A DNA stretch of 45,683 nt from Candidatus Altarchaeota archaeon (lineage in GTDB: Archaea > Altiarchaeota > Altiarchaeia > IMC4 > SCGC-AAA252-I15), in the NCBI GenBank assembly GCA_028712125.1, contig JAQTQS010000003.1, positions 1 to 45,683 of the forward strand. Direction: 5' to 3'. Shown here piece after piece: positions 32,172 to 41,104 of the stretch. Below the pieces are notes generated by a model. It ran no database searches and was not told where the DNA came from. It saw only the letters and a list, made by a program, of their open reading frames with translations. Position numbers and translations under genes: made by a program. The first letter of the stretch is position 1; each line of letters begins with the position of its first letter.

Positions 32172-35100
32172 GTGTCTAAATTAAATCCGCCCGGCCGCCG
32201 TCATGGCAAGCATGTGGAAGTGGTCATCAACAAGGACGGCCTTACAGCTCCCGTTCCTAATGGCATCGGCCAAAAAGAAGCGGCTAAAGAGGTGTTCTCG
32301 GATGTAATATTGAACGCCTCGTCCATCAGGGAGAAATTCGTCTTCCAGCGGCTGATACATGAAGCGAAGTCGGCAGGCTTGGACAGCGCCGCAGGGCGCA
32401 GGACGGTGGAGGAACTGCTCCGAGGCAGGAAGCCGATGGGTGTCGCATCCCCTGCTGAAGTGGACGGCAAGGGTGAGGTCGAGGCGGTTATAAGGGACGG
32501 AAAGCCGCATACCGTAGTGACCACCGCGAACCCTCAAGAGTTCGTTGATGACAAGAGAACCATCGAGATTGAGCGTGGCAAAAAAGATACCGACTATACA
32601 AAAATAAGTCGGATACTCAGGAAGATATACTACGGCGAGCCATACCCGCCAAGTCCGGAAGTCAGGCTGCTCGGCCCGAAGGAAGACACTGCCGGCAGGG
32701 TTGTCATCAGGCTGAAAGATTCTACAATATCTGTTGAGGGTCTTCCCTCAGGATTGGGCGCGGTCATGCCATTGGCCGGCGCGTCAGCAGTCGGCGCCGA
32801 GTCCAAAGACCGTGTCTCTGTTGTAAGGTTCAAGCCTGGCGTAGCCAGGGAATTTCTTAATGAAGACGAGCTGATGTTCTTCACTGGATGGGCTAGAAAC
32901 ATGTTGGAGGCGAGGGGCCTTATCCCTGAGAAAGGAGCCAAGAAGCCTGAGGGGAAGGCCCCCACGCGGAAGCCGGGGAAAAGCCAGGAACAGCTTCGGC
33001 CTGCTGGTCTTGACGAGCTTATTGGTCTTATTAATGAAATCGAGGCGAATCCCATGCTCCGTAGGGATAAGGAGGCTAAGGGGCTGACACAGGTGGAGTT
33101 GGGCGTCGTCGACAGGCACATTGGCCTGCTTGACGAGGACAAGAGGCTCCAGTGCTGGGTTGCTCTGGACTACATGTCGCCTTCCGGCAGGGAGAACGTC
33201 GTGAAACGGCTTGCTAGAATCGGCATCTCAAACATGCCAGCAGCCGATAAGAAGGAGGCTGTTGTGGACGTTTTCGGGAGGTCGATCCGCTTCGACGCAC
33301 AGAGGGAGATGCTAAGCTGGATTGATGACGGGCTTGTCATGACAATTGACCAGAAGCCGGAATTAAGGCAGATGAACAAGGGCTTGAAGACAATTGGGCT
33401 GCTGGGGGCGGGCGAGAAGGCGGAATCTGTCGAAGAGGTCTCCTCAGGCAAGAACAGGAGATGGTCTATTAGGACGAACAGAAACAAGGCATGGCTTCTC
33501 GCATATGACAAGGTCCGGGGTAGGGTCGCGTTTTATGAGGGGGCCGAAGGACCGAAAAACCTGCGTGCGACCGTGCTTGCTGACATTGATGCGCATAACG
33601 CCTCGACGTTTCACCTCTATGACGAGAAGATGCCTGCCGAGTTCATGAGGAAGTACTGCGCGGTCGGCGGCCTTTTCTGGAGCAAGGTCGGTCTGCCAAA
33701 GGAGCAGCTTGAAAAGGCAAAGGAAATCGTCGACAAAGTGGGGGGCGACCACAAGATAACTTTCCTTAAGGTTGTCAGCAGAATGTCTTTGAGGTCGAAT
33801 GACGACCGTGCGGGACTCATCGAAAACATTCTGGAGAAGGCAAGGGCGTATGAGAAAGACCCGGCAAAGATGTGTGTCGAGCTTACCGGCTCCCTACACA
33901 TCAACCTGGCGAGGCTCATGATAAACTCAACGGTGTTCGAGATGGACTGCATACGGCAGGCCGAGAAACCCGCCTTCATAGACGGCATCTTCAGGCTAGT
34001 GGAGGACACGAGCGAGGGATTAGACAAACGTAGGAACAGGTTCGCGAACGCCTACGCCATCTGCGACAGGGCTGACGCAGTGGAAGTGCTGCACTCCACA
34101 CCGACCTACATTCTGGCGAAAGAGACGCTCGCGGCCATGACCGCAAAGAAGCCAACGGCGGATTTCCTAAACTTCATGTTCCTGACTTCGATAAACGCAG
34201 ACTTCATGAGGATGTCATTCGAAGCGCTAGCCAAGGCGGACGACGTATCGGACCATGCGCAATACCTCCATGAAAAGTCCGCCCAGACCATCAGCGTGCT
34301 TGACGACATAAGGACCGACGCCAAGTTCAGGGAATACTACGAGCCGTTAAAAAGGGGTGACGCTCATATCCCAAACGTCGATGACGCCGACATGGACGGG
34401 CTTAGAGGGGCGGTCAGGCTGTTCGATGCCGCGGCGTCGGACACGGACTATATAGCGAAATTCACGGGACCCCTTGCCAGGATGGCTAAAGAGAGCCCTG
34501 AGGCGGCCATTGAATATGCTGCAAGGTACACGCCAAGGACCGCCGCCGGGTGGGACGGCACCGTCGTGCAATACGAGGGCCTTGCCGAATCCGCAGGCAA
34601 AGTCGCCAGAATCGCTGATGACGACGCCTACAGGAGTCTTTTCATCCAGAGGCTCGAACGCGTCAAGAAAATCCGCGACTTCGACAACACGAATGTAAAA
34701 GGGATAAAGGACAGGTCCCTTGCCGAGGCGATCTCGCTTACCATGGCCAATGGACCCAATCAGATGGAATTCCTGACCCGCTCCGGCGTCCTTGAGGCTG
34801 CCGAATACTGCGCAGACTTGAAGCCGGACAGGGATTACCTCCTAAGGGAGTTCCTAGCGTGCCTGGGGGATAATCCGCAGCTGAACGTCGCAAAGGCCTA
34901 CACCATCCTCTTCAGGGTGGACGATATGCAGTCTATGAACGATGCGAGAGCCTTCCTTCGGAGGAGTGTGCTTAACGACGACGACTTGAAATCGATAAGC
35001 GCTGAGCAGTGGAAGGAAATGGAAGGCGAGCCAAAAAAGATACTGGCTGCCTTCAGAGGTCTTGAAACGAAAAAGAGGGAGTACCAGAACGCGCTAGTCG

Positions 35101-35756
35101 AACTGCCCGCCGGAATGAAATCCGAGTATGAGAAGCTCGCAGAGAGAATTCCAAAACTGAAGGACGCAGAATCGGCGAGAAAGCTTGCGGCGATTACATC
35201 AGGCCACACGCCAGAAGTGCAGGCAGCGGTCCTCGCTCTCATAGGCGATGTCTCGACGACAGCCGACCCGGCCGAAACGCAGACAGCAATGGACAGAGCA
35301 GCCGGCATGCTGGACTCCAAGGCACTTGTTAGAAGGCTTGGAGAAATGCTGTATGCGCCCTACTCCGCAGGAAGGTTCACCGCCCTCTTGAGGGGTAAGG
35401 TTGACAGGTTCAGGATGAGGGAGCCGGAGGCGGTCGTAGAGTCAGCATTCAAGGACAGAACCTTCCAGCTCGAATACGCCATCGAACAAGGGACGGGAGA
35501 CTGGTCTTCCCACGAGGGAGACCGGGGCAGAACGATACAGATGATAGCCGAAGCACCCGAGGGCTACCGGCCTTATGTCATGGCAATCGGGGCCGGCAGG
35601 CTCCAGAGGGAAATAACCTCAAATCCAAACTACCTGAATGACTTGTACATGTATCTCTATCAGAATCCTGACGTCACCGCCCTTGCAGGACCATTATGCG
35701 TGCGGGCGGAGAACGACGGCAGGCTTGAAGTGCTCAGGGGCGCAAAAATAACATGA
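32172..35756 (+). CDS. Very large unrecognised protein, first of a coupled pair (1194 aa)
   Basis: I do not recognise this protein. It has no signal peptide or membrane segment, so it is probably cytoplasmic. Residues 1-230 look mixed alpha/beta. A Lys/Pro-rich linker (about 250-275, GAKKPEGKAPTRKPGK) follows. The remaining 900 residues are mostly amphipathic helices with regularly spaced acidic and basic residues, suggesting a helical repeat or scaffold. An NRNKAWLLAYDKVRGRVAFYEG strand pair near 440 may be a small beta domain. No catalytic motif is evident. The start is a GTG, chosen because a TATA element lies 27 nt before it. The last codons overlap the ATG of the second giant gene (ATGA). 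Confidence 0.85.
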   Translation: MSKLNPPGRRHGKHVEVVINKDGLTAPVPNGIGQKEAAKEVFSDVILNASSIREKFVFQRLIHEAKSAGLDSAAGRRTVEELLRGRKPMGVASPAEVDGKGEVEAVIRDGKPHTVVTTANPQEFVDDKRTIEIERGKKDTDYTKISRILRKIYYGEPYPPSPEVRLLGPKEDTAGRVVIRLKDSTISVEGLPSGLGAVMPLAGASAVGAESKDRVSVVRFKPGVAREFLNEDELMFFTGWARNMLEARGLIPEKGAKKPEGKAPTRKPGKSQEQLRPAGLDELIGLINEIEANPMLRRDKEAKGLTQVELGVVDRHIGLLDEDKRLQCWVALDYMSPSGRENVVKRLARIGISNMPAADKKEAVVDVFGRSIRFDAQREMLSWIDDGLVMTIDQKPELRQMNKGLKTIGLLGAGEKAESVEEVSSGKNRRWSIRTNRNKAWLLAYDKVRGRVAFYEGAEGPKNLRATVLADIDAHNASTFHLYDEKMPAEFMRKYCAVGGLFWSKVGLPKEQLEKAKEIVDKVGGDHKITFLKVVSRMSLRSNDDRAGLIENILEKARAYEKDPAKMCVELTGSLHINLARLMINSTVFEMDCIRQAEKPAFIDGIFRLVEDTSEGLDKRRNRFANAYAICDRADAVEVLHSTPTYILAKETLAAMTAKKPTADFLNFMFLTSINADFMRMSFEALAKADDVSDHAQYLHEKSAQTISVLDDIRTDAKFREYYEPLKRGDAHIPNVDDADMDGLRGAVRLFDAAASDTDYIAKFTGPLARMAKESPEAAIEYAARYTPRTAAGWDGTVVQYEGLAESAGKVARIADDDAYRSLFIQRLERVKKIRDFDNTNVKGIKDRSLAEAISLTMANGPNQMEFLTRSGVLEAAEYCADLKPDRDYLLREFLACLGDNPQLNVAKAYTILFRVDDMQSMNDARAFLRRSVLNDDDLKSISAEQWKEMEGEPKKILAAFRGLETKKREYQNALVELPAGMKSEYEKLAERIPKLKDAESARKLAAITSGHTPEVQAAVLALIGDVSTTADPAETQTAMDRAAGMLDSKALVRRLGEMLYAPYSAGRFTALLRGKVDRFRMREPEAVVESAFKDRTFQLEYAIEQGTGDWSSHEGDRGRTIQMIAEAPEGYRPYVMAIGAGRLQREITSNPNYLNDLYMYLYQNPDVTALAGPLCVRAENDGRLEVLRGAKIT

Positions 35757-38700
35757 CGCAGGTTTACATTATCGAAGGCGGTAGGATGAGGCAGGTGGAG
35801 CCTCAGAAGGTGGCGTACGCGGAAAGCGCGCGAGTCAGCCTTCCGCTCCCGAAGAGCATCGAGCTTTCATCTGGAAAAAAGCTTCAGCCGGAAGCCGTCC
35901 TTAGGCTCGAGGCGGCAAGGCAAAAAGACCTCAAGCTTGCGGTACTCGCGCAGGACATGAGCGTAAAACACGCGGAAGCGTACGGATTCCTGAAGTCGGA
36001 GCTCGCGGGAGGCCGGCCCGAAACGGCGGAACTGATGCTCAGGATTTACGAACGTGACCCGGGCGAGATAGACAGGGCTGCGATAGCATTGCACCCGGAA
36101 TTGAAGCCCGACCACGCGAAAATGAGCCAGCTCGCCGGAAAACTAAGGCGCGGAGAACCTGTCGAAGACATGGCCAAGGAACTTGACGACATGATACCAA
36201 TTCCAGAGCGGCCGAAGATAGTGCCCCGTCCAGAGCCGAAGACCGAACGGCCTCCAATCCCAAGGCCGGCGGATAGGCCTCCAATACCAGAACCGCATCG
36301 AAGGCCGATAGCAAGCGCCGTAGTGCCGGGGACGCCGCCGTCAGAAGCAAAGCCTTCGGTTTCCCTCACCGAAGCCCAGTACATTGACCAAAATCACATA
36401 GAAGAGAATATAAGGCGTGACTTCCCGCCGGCTTTGCGTGATTCGGCCATAGGGGCTTACAAGGCCTTTTGGGGGGGTGGCGGCAGGCTGACTGTAGTCC
36501 AGTCAAGAAGCCTTTTCCACATTCTTGGGGATTTAAGAGGCAGGTATGAGAAACCAGAGTGGATGCTCCTCTACTTCCAGCACGCGCTGTCAGAACCGAA
36601 GGACGCAGAAGGCAGGATAGGCATGATGACAGACTCGACCCGGTTCGGAAACGCAACAGACCTTATGGGCAGCGTTCTCATGTTCAACAGACTCGGCCGC
36701 GACGTCATCAAATCCGAAGCCGGGGAAGCCGCATTCAGGGCGATATTCCTGTCGGGTGTGCATGAATACGAGTTCATGACCGGTAATGATACGGCAAGCC
36801 TGGCCAGGGCGGTGCGCTCAGTTTCCAGGAACATGGCGGGCACACCATTTGACGTGGAAGAAGGGAGGAGGGAATATAGGAATGTATACGACAACCTGCT
36901 GTTCCTAACCCACCTAGCCAGCACGCCGGACTGCAGGGAAATTGGAATGGATGATGCAAGGATCACCCGTGGGAACAGGGCATTCGACAACCTATTGGAA
37001 TTCGCGATAGACAACGGCATGGAAGAGACTTCCGCCCTAAAGAGAAGTCTTTTTGCACGCATCTTCATACGCGACCGAAGCGCGCTAGAGCTCACAACAA
37101 GCGAGGATGCGAGGAACGCCACCATATGGCTCACAGGCAAGCGGATGGCAGACATTGCAAGACTTGAGCCGGAATTTTCAGAAAAATATCTTCGGCTCAT
37201 ACTAGGCCGGCCTGAAATCCTGCCTAACATAGAGCGCACTGGCGGGACGGCTAACGCAGGGTTTGCCGCGATACCAAGCGCAATTAACTCAATCATGGCC
37301 ATACAGGACCTGCCGGACCGAAGGGGAACGGCCGGGAGGATTCTGGACAGGATGCTCGACGACGAGGAAACGGCCCTGAGGCTTTCCGAGCCCGGAAGGC
37401 TGCATCTGGCCCTGGAGCTTGTCAACACCTGGGCGTATTATGTCAAACCTGCGGACCTGCTTGACGTTAATTTCCTCATGATGGCTGATGCGGCGCAACA
37501 GAGCAGCCTGGAGGTGGTGAAACGCCTTAAGGACGACCCGCATCTTGTAGAAAGGAGAAAATCACCGGATGCGGGGCCGGCGGAATCTAAATCAGTCACG
37601 GGAGGTAAACCGGAGGAGCACGAGCCCAGGGCCAGCCTGACGACGTACGTGCACGACATCAGGATTCCGGCAGACCTGAGCTATCCAGGCGAGGACCCGA
37701 TGTTCAGCACCCTCAACGCCCAGTACCTGCTCAGGGCCGAACTCGGCAGGATTAACAGGCTCCCGGCCCACCAGAGGAGGATTGTGAACTACCTTAGCAA
37801 CCTCAGTTCCCCTGACGAAGACTTCCAGATTGGCAGGGACAACCTTTTAGACAAGCTTAGGGGCCATAGGAATCTCGCACGGCTTTACCTTGGCGGTGAA
37901 GGAATGCAAAACCTTGACAGGGACCTTGCAGCCCTAGGTTCCGGAACCGACAAGGTTGTGGACTACCCCAAAGCCGGCGGTGCGGTCAGGCTGGCCGACG
38001 CCGTCAGAAAAACCGGCGGGACCGTGGAACTCCAGCCGCAAGACGAAGCCGAGGCGACAGCGCAACTCGTCGGAATCCTGGACGAAACACGATACGGCCC
38101 GAGGAGGGAGAAGGAGTTCAAGACCGACTTGGCCATTGTAATCGCCCTTGCGCGCTCGCAAAACTATGTCGCAGAAAGGAAAACGCTGGTCAGGGCCGTC
38201 CATACGGGCCTTGCGGGGGAGAACGTTTCTGAGGACAGGATTAGCGCGAGGATAAGCCACCTCATTACCGACAGGGACATCATACGAAGGACCGACCCGA
38301 CCGGGACGACGGTGATGATGAGCCCGAACGTCATATCCCAAGTTGACAGGATGAGGCTTCCGGAAGTTTACAGGACGACTTACATGGACGCGACAGATCC
38401 CCTGAGGAGGATGCGCCGGATGTACGAGATGACCATAAGCGACGACCGGCCGCCGAACAGGCACTTCTCCCCGGACTTGACGGCGGGGCGGGTTGACGAC
38501 ATATACCGGGCTGTCGCGACTCTGACTACGGGCGGCGATGCAATGGAGGAGCCCAGGATGGCGGATGCCATAGAGAGGAGGCTTGCCGTAGTAATGACGC
38601 TGTCGAACATGGGCCTGAGCCTCGAATACGGGGCGAAAAGGCAAAGCATAATAGAAGAGACAGGCATGGGCGAAAGCACTGTGCAGGGACTGCTCACGGA

Positions 38701-39169
38701 CATGGTAAGATCTGAGATGGTGGAGAGGGTCTCCCAGGGGTATTACAGGATAAGCCCGGATTACAGGCACACCCAGCAGCCTGACCTTGCAGGACAGACG
38801 CACGCGCCATCCCGGCCGGGAGCGATGCACGAGAACATAAACGAGGCGAAAGTTCAATTGGACATTGCCGCAAGCGGCAGGCTCAAGACAGCGACAAGAA
38901 AGGCGCAGGCAACGGCTATAATGGCATACCTGTCAGATTCCCACATGACCCTACCGCACTGCGCAAGGGCCAACGACGTGCTGGAGCTGAACAGGACATT
39001 CGGCGGGAAGAACACCGAAGGCCAGAACAACGGGGACTTGGAGGCGCTGATGGCGGAGACGAGCGCTAAATACGGCCCTGTGGTAGAAAGGCTGAAGATA
39101 GCCGGCAGGGACGTCTTCTACAGGATAACCGACAGGTACGCCGGCGGAGCCGCGGGCGAAACACAATAG
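35753..39169 (+). CDS. Very large unrecognised protein with C-terminal winged-helix modules, second of a coupled pair (1138 aa)
   Basis: Not recognised as a known family. It has no membrane segment. Residues 1-140 are helical. A proline-rich linker (about 145-190, PRPEPKTERPPIPRP) follows, then a long helical region. A second, Ser/Gly/Pro-rich break lies near 600-625. The C-terminal third carries two probable winged-helix domains: about 790-860 (LVRAVHTGLAGENVSEDRIS...HLITDRDIIRRTDP) and about 940-1005 (RQSIIEETGMGESTVQGLLTDMVRSEMVERVSQG, then YYRI). A weaker third one ends the protein. This suggests nucleic-acid binding or kleisin-like contacts. Its ATG overlaps the first giant's stop by 4 nt, so the two are probably made in fixed ratio and act together. 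Confidence 0.85.
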   Translation: MTQVYIIEGGRMRQVEPQKVAYAESARVSLPLPKSIELSSGKKLQPEAVLRLEAARQKDLKLAVLAQDMSVKHAEAYGFLKSELAGGRPETAELMLRIYERDPGEIDRAAIALHPELKPDHAKMSQLAGKLRRGEPVEDMAKELDDMIPIPERPKIVPRPEPKTERPPIPRPADRPPIPEPHRRPIASAVVPGTPPSEAKPSVSLTEAQYIDQNHIEENIRRDFPPALRDSAIGAYKAFWGGGGRLTVVQSRSLFHILGDLRGRYEKPEWMLLYFQHALSEPKDAEGRIGMMTDSTRFGNATDLMGSVLMFNRLGRDVIKSEAGEAAFRAIFLSGVHEYEFMTGNDTASLARAVRSVSRNMAGTPFDVEEGRREYRNVYDNLLFLTHLASTPDCREIGMDDARITRGNRAFDNLLEFAIDNGMEETSALKRSLFARIFIRDRSALELTTSEDARNATIWLTGKRMADIARLEPEFSEKYLRLILGRPEILPNIERTGGTANAGFAAIPSAINSIMAIQDLPDRRGTAGRILDRMLDDEETALRLSEPGRLHLALELVNTWAYYVKPADLLDVNFLMMADAAQQSSLEVVKRLKDDPHLVERRKSPDAGPAESKSVTGGKPEEHEPRASLTTYVHDIRIPADLSYPGEDPMFSTLNAQYLLRAELGRINRLPAHQRRIVNYLSNLSSPDEDFQIGRDNLLDKLRGHRNLARLYLGGEGMQNLDRDLAALGSGTDKVVDYPKAGGAVRLADAVRKTGGTVELQPQDEAEATAQLVGILDETRYGPRREKEFKTDLAIVIALARSQNYVAERKTLVRAVHTGLAGENVSEDRISARISHLITDRDIIRRTDPTGTTVMMSPNVISQVDRMRLPEVYRTTYMDATDPLRRMRRMYEMTISDDRPPNRHFSPDLTAGRVDDIYRAVATLTTGGDAMEEPRMADAIERRLAVVMTLSNMGLSLEYGAKRQSIIEETGMGESTVQGLLTDMVRSEMVERVSQGYYRISPDYRHTQQPDLAGQTHAPSRPGAMHENINEAKVQLDIAASGRLKTATRKAQATAIMAYLSDSHMTLPHCARANDVLELNRTFGGKNTEGQNNGDLEALMAETSAKYGPVVERLKIAGRDVFYRITDRYAGGAAGETQ

Positions 39170-39236
39170 CAGGCTGCAAGAAAGCTTTTATTGCATGCAT
39201 TCAATAGGATAACACAAGACACCGGAGGCATGAAAG

Positions 39237-39719
39237 ATGAACCTAGCTGGAAAAGACCTGAAGGAATATATTGACGTGTTAAAGATACCGATAGCCGTAA
39301 GCATAGCACTCTACATAGTGGGAGCGGTCATAAGCATTGTAAACGGCGTAATGGGCGTCGCCCTCGGACCCTTAGGCGCCTGCGTGGGCGTCTTCACCGG
39401 ACTCGGCTTCTTTGTCATCTCCATAGTCCTGGGCATCGCACTGGCAGTATACGTAGGCCAGCAGATGGCCAAAAAGAAGGCGGCAAACCTCATGCAATGC
39501 GCGGCCGCAGGAGCCGTCTTCGGCCTGATAGTCGGAATCATAGGCGGCCTTGCGAACGTGTTCGGCGCCGTGGTCAACATAGCGACATCTATAGGAACCT
39601 TCGGGATAAACGTAGTAATCGCGCTGCTGGCGCTGTTCGTAGGCCCGGTACTCTCGATAATAATCGGGGCCGCATGCGCGGCGTTGGGAGGGCACCTTGC
39701 GGGGGCGAAGGGCAAATAA
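39237..39719 (+). CDS. Small Gly/Ala-rich multi-pass membrane protein
   Basis: A 160-aa protein with four predicted helices: about 17-37, 47-71, 86-109 and 120-150. They are rich in Gly, Ala, Val and Ile with small-residue packing motifs. A short amphipathic N-terminus (MNLAGKDLKEYIDVLKIP) and KKK in the middle loop face the cytoplasm. No family is recognised. GGAGG stands 9 nt before the ATG, and a CTTTTATTGC box lies upstream, so it has its own promoter despite following the giant pair by 67 nt. Confidence 0.75.
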   Translation: MNLAGKDLKEYIDVLKIPIAVSIALYIVGAVISIVNGVMGVALGPLGACVGVFTGLGFFVISIVLGIALAVYVGQQMAKKKAANLMQCAAAGAVFGLIVGIIGGLANVFGAVVNIATSIGTFGINVVIALLALFVGPVLSIIIGAACAALGGHLAGAKGK

Positions 39720-39758
39720 CCCGGCATGGCATGACTTGATTTTCAGAAGCCGGGATTC

Positions 39759-39772
39759 GGGATATTTATCCC
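39759..39772. promoter_or_regulatory. Palindromic TATA region of the lipoprotein gene
   Basis: GGGATATTTATCCC is a perfect 6-bp inverted repeat around TT, and its centre is the TATA-like element about 29 nt before the lipoprotein ATG. A protein bound to such a palindrome would block transcription, so it may be an operator. Confidence 0.35.
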
Positions 39773-39794
39773 CCATCTGCCATAGATATTGAAC

Positions 39795-40826
39795 ATGAAA
39801 AGAGAGTGGGCTTTACTTTGCATACTGCTGTCCCTTGTCCTTGCCGGCGCATGCCTCAACGAAAAGAGGCCGGAAGGAACCAATGGAGGCATCGACGAAG
39901 AGCCGCAGGCGGGCGCGCAGACTGATTATTTCAGGATAGTCTCAACACAACCCTACAACAAGTCGCTCTGCGGCGGCACCGGCTTTCACCAGCATGAGAA
40001 CGGATTTGATACCGGATTAACGATAACGCTGATAGACGAGGAAACGGACCTCCCTATGGACGGCCGTATCGTGCTCACTTTCCCTGACGGTAGCGGCGGC
40101 GCGACGAATGCCGTAAACTTCACGACATGCGAGGAGCAGTTCAACTTCACAACAATGGCCGTGTCGGTCAGCGCCGCAGGCAGGACGCCGACAGTCCTCA
40201 TCCTAAAACCGCCGGTAAACCAGATAGCCGCGATACAAGTCCCATTAGTCAAAAGCTGCACAAGCGGCCCGACCGCGTTCGAAAATGCCAAGGCGCTGGC
40301 AACCGCGCTCTCAGGCGGCAATGCGACAATGCAGGAACAGCTGGAGGAGGAGACGCGCAGCCAGATTACGGATTTAATCAGTCAGCAGTTCAACCTGAGC
40401 GGTGAGGACTACAGTCTGTCATGCATCGAGGCCGACCTTTCGCGCGGCGGATTCATCAAGGCTAAGGGAACATACAGGCAGGAAACACCATTCGAACTGT
40501 ACTACCGCTGGGGCTGGTGCAGCCCCGGCGGCGGAGACTGCGGCTATCGCACGTGCTTTACGACAGGCTCTGAAACGCTCATGGAAACGGCCGGGAACGC
40601 CATATGCCCGAAACTAACCTCAATCAACACGACCGAAGACCTGTCAGTGCCCGGCGTCTACAGCCAGATAATAACAAGCGACACGACAAACCAAACAAGG
40701 GAAAAATGCCTGAACGAAGGCTACACCAAAACGGCCGGGACGGTAAAAACCCTGTCAATAATCCAAAACGCAAACAGGTACGAATCATACGTGACAGAAG
40801 GCAATCCCGACTGCATGGAAAACTAG
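39795..40826 (+). CDS. Secreted lipoprotein of unknown function
   Basis: The 343-aa protein begins with a basic N-region, a hydrophobic helix and a lipobox (SLVLAGAC), so the cysteine near residue 20 is probably lipidated and the protein held on the outside of the membrane. The following Gly/Glu-rich stretch is a linker. A carboxypeptidase-regulatory-like beta segment may cover about 55-145 (TGLTITLIDEETDLPMDGRIVLTFPDG). The rest holds many cysteines (WCSPGGGDCGYRTC), probably as disulfides, with several N-glycosylation sites. The track starts at a TTG two codons earlier; I take the ATG at 39795. No named family. Confidence 0.75.
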   Translation: MKREWALLCILLSLVLAGACLNEKRPEGTNGGIDEEPQAGAQTDYFRIVSTQPYNKSLCGGTGFHQHENGFDTGLTITLIDEETDLPMDGRIVLTFPDGSGGATNAVNFTTCEEQFNFTTMAVSVSAAGRTPTVLILKPPVNQIAAIQVPLVKSCTSGPTAFENAKALATALSGGNATMQEQLEEETRSQITDLISQQFNLSGEDYSLSCIEADLSRGGFIKAKGTYRQETPFELYYRWGWCSPGGGDCGYRTCFTTGSETLMETAGNAICPKLTSINTTEDLSVPGVYSQIITSDTTNQTREKCLNEGYTKTAGTVKTLSIIQNANRYESYVTEGNPDCMEN

Positions 40827-40879
40827 ATAAACCGAATGCATGCGTTAGAAAAATACTTCAAATCTTCTACAATCGGGCA

Positions 40880-41071
40880 TCATATAAAAACCGTCGACAT
40901 GGAGCCGGTAATCCATCCGGCAAAGAAAACTGACAAGAGACAGGCAAACAAAACGAACCAGGGATACAGTCTACTCCTTAATTTAGAGTTTTTTCTGAAG
41001 TGGAAGAGTACAAAAGATGAAAACCCAACCATGACCCAGATGATGAGGACTACTTGAAATCTCTGGAACAT
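40880..41071 (-). CDS. Possible two-helix membrane protein downstream of the transglutaminase gene
   Basis: The 63-aa ORF has two clean hydrophobic segments (QVVLIIWVMVGFSSFVLF and WFVLFACLLSVFFAGWI) joined by a basic loop (HFRKNSKLRSRLYP), the look of a real small membrane protein. It follows the transglutaminase-like gene on the same strand by about 33 nt (a GTG five codons earlier would make it 18), so it could share that transcript. A plus-strand ORF over the same bases is charged and looks random. No homologue known to me. Confidence 0.4.
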   Translation of the reverse strand: MFQRFQVVLIIWVMVGFSSFVLFHFRKNSKLRSRLYPWFVLFACLLSVFFAGWITGSMSTVFI

Positions 41072-41104
41072 TATCAGGTCTTCCACTTTTGACCGGGCTC
41101 AAAA

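Noticed and set aside
40836-41057. Plus-strand 73-aa ORF
   Set aside because: The composition looks random, it has no ribosome site, and the opposite strand holds a more convincing two-helix membrane protein.
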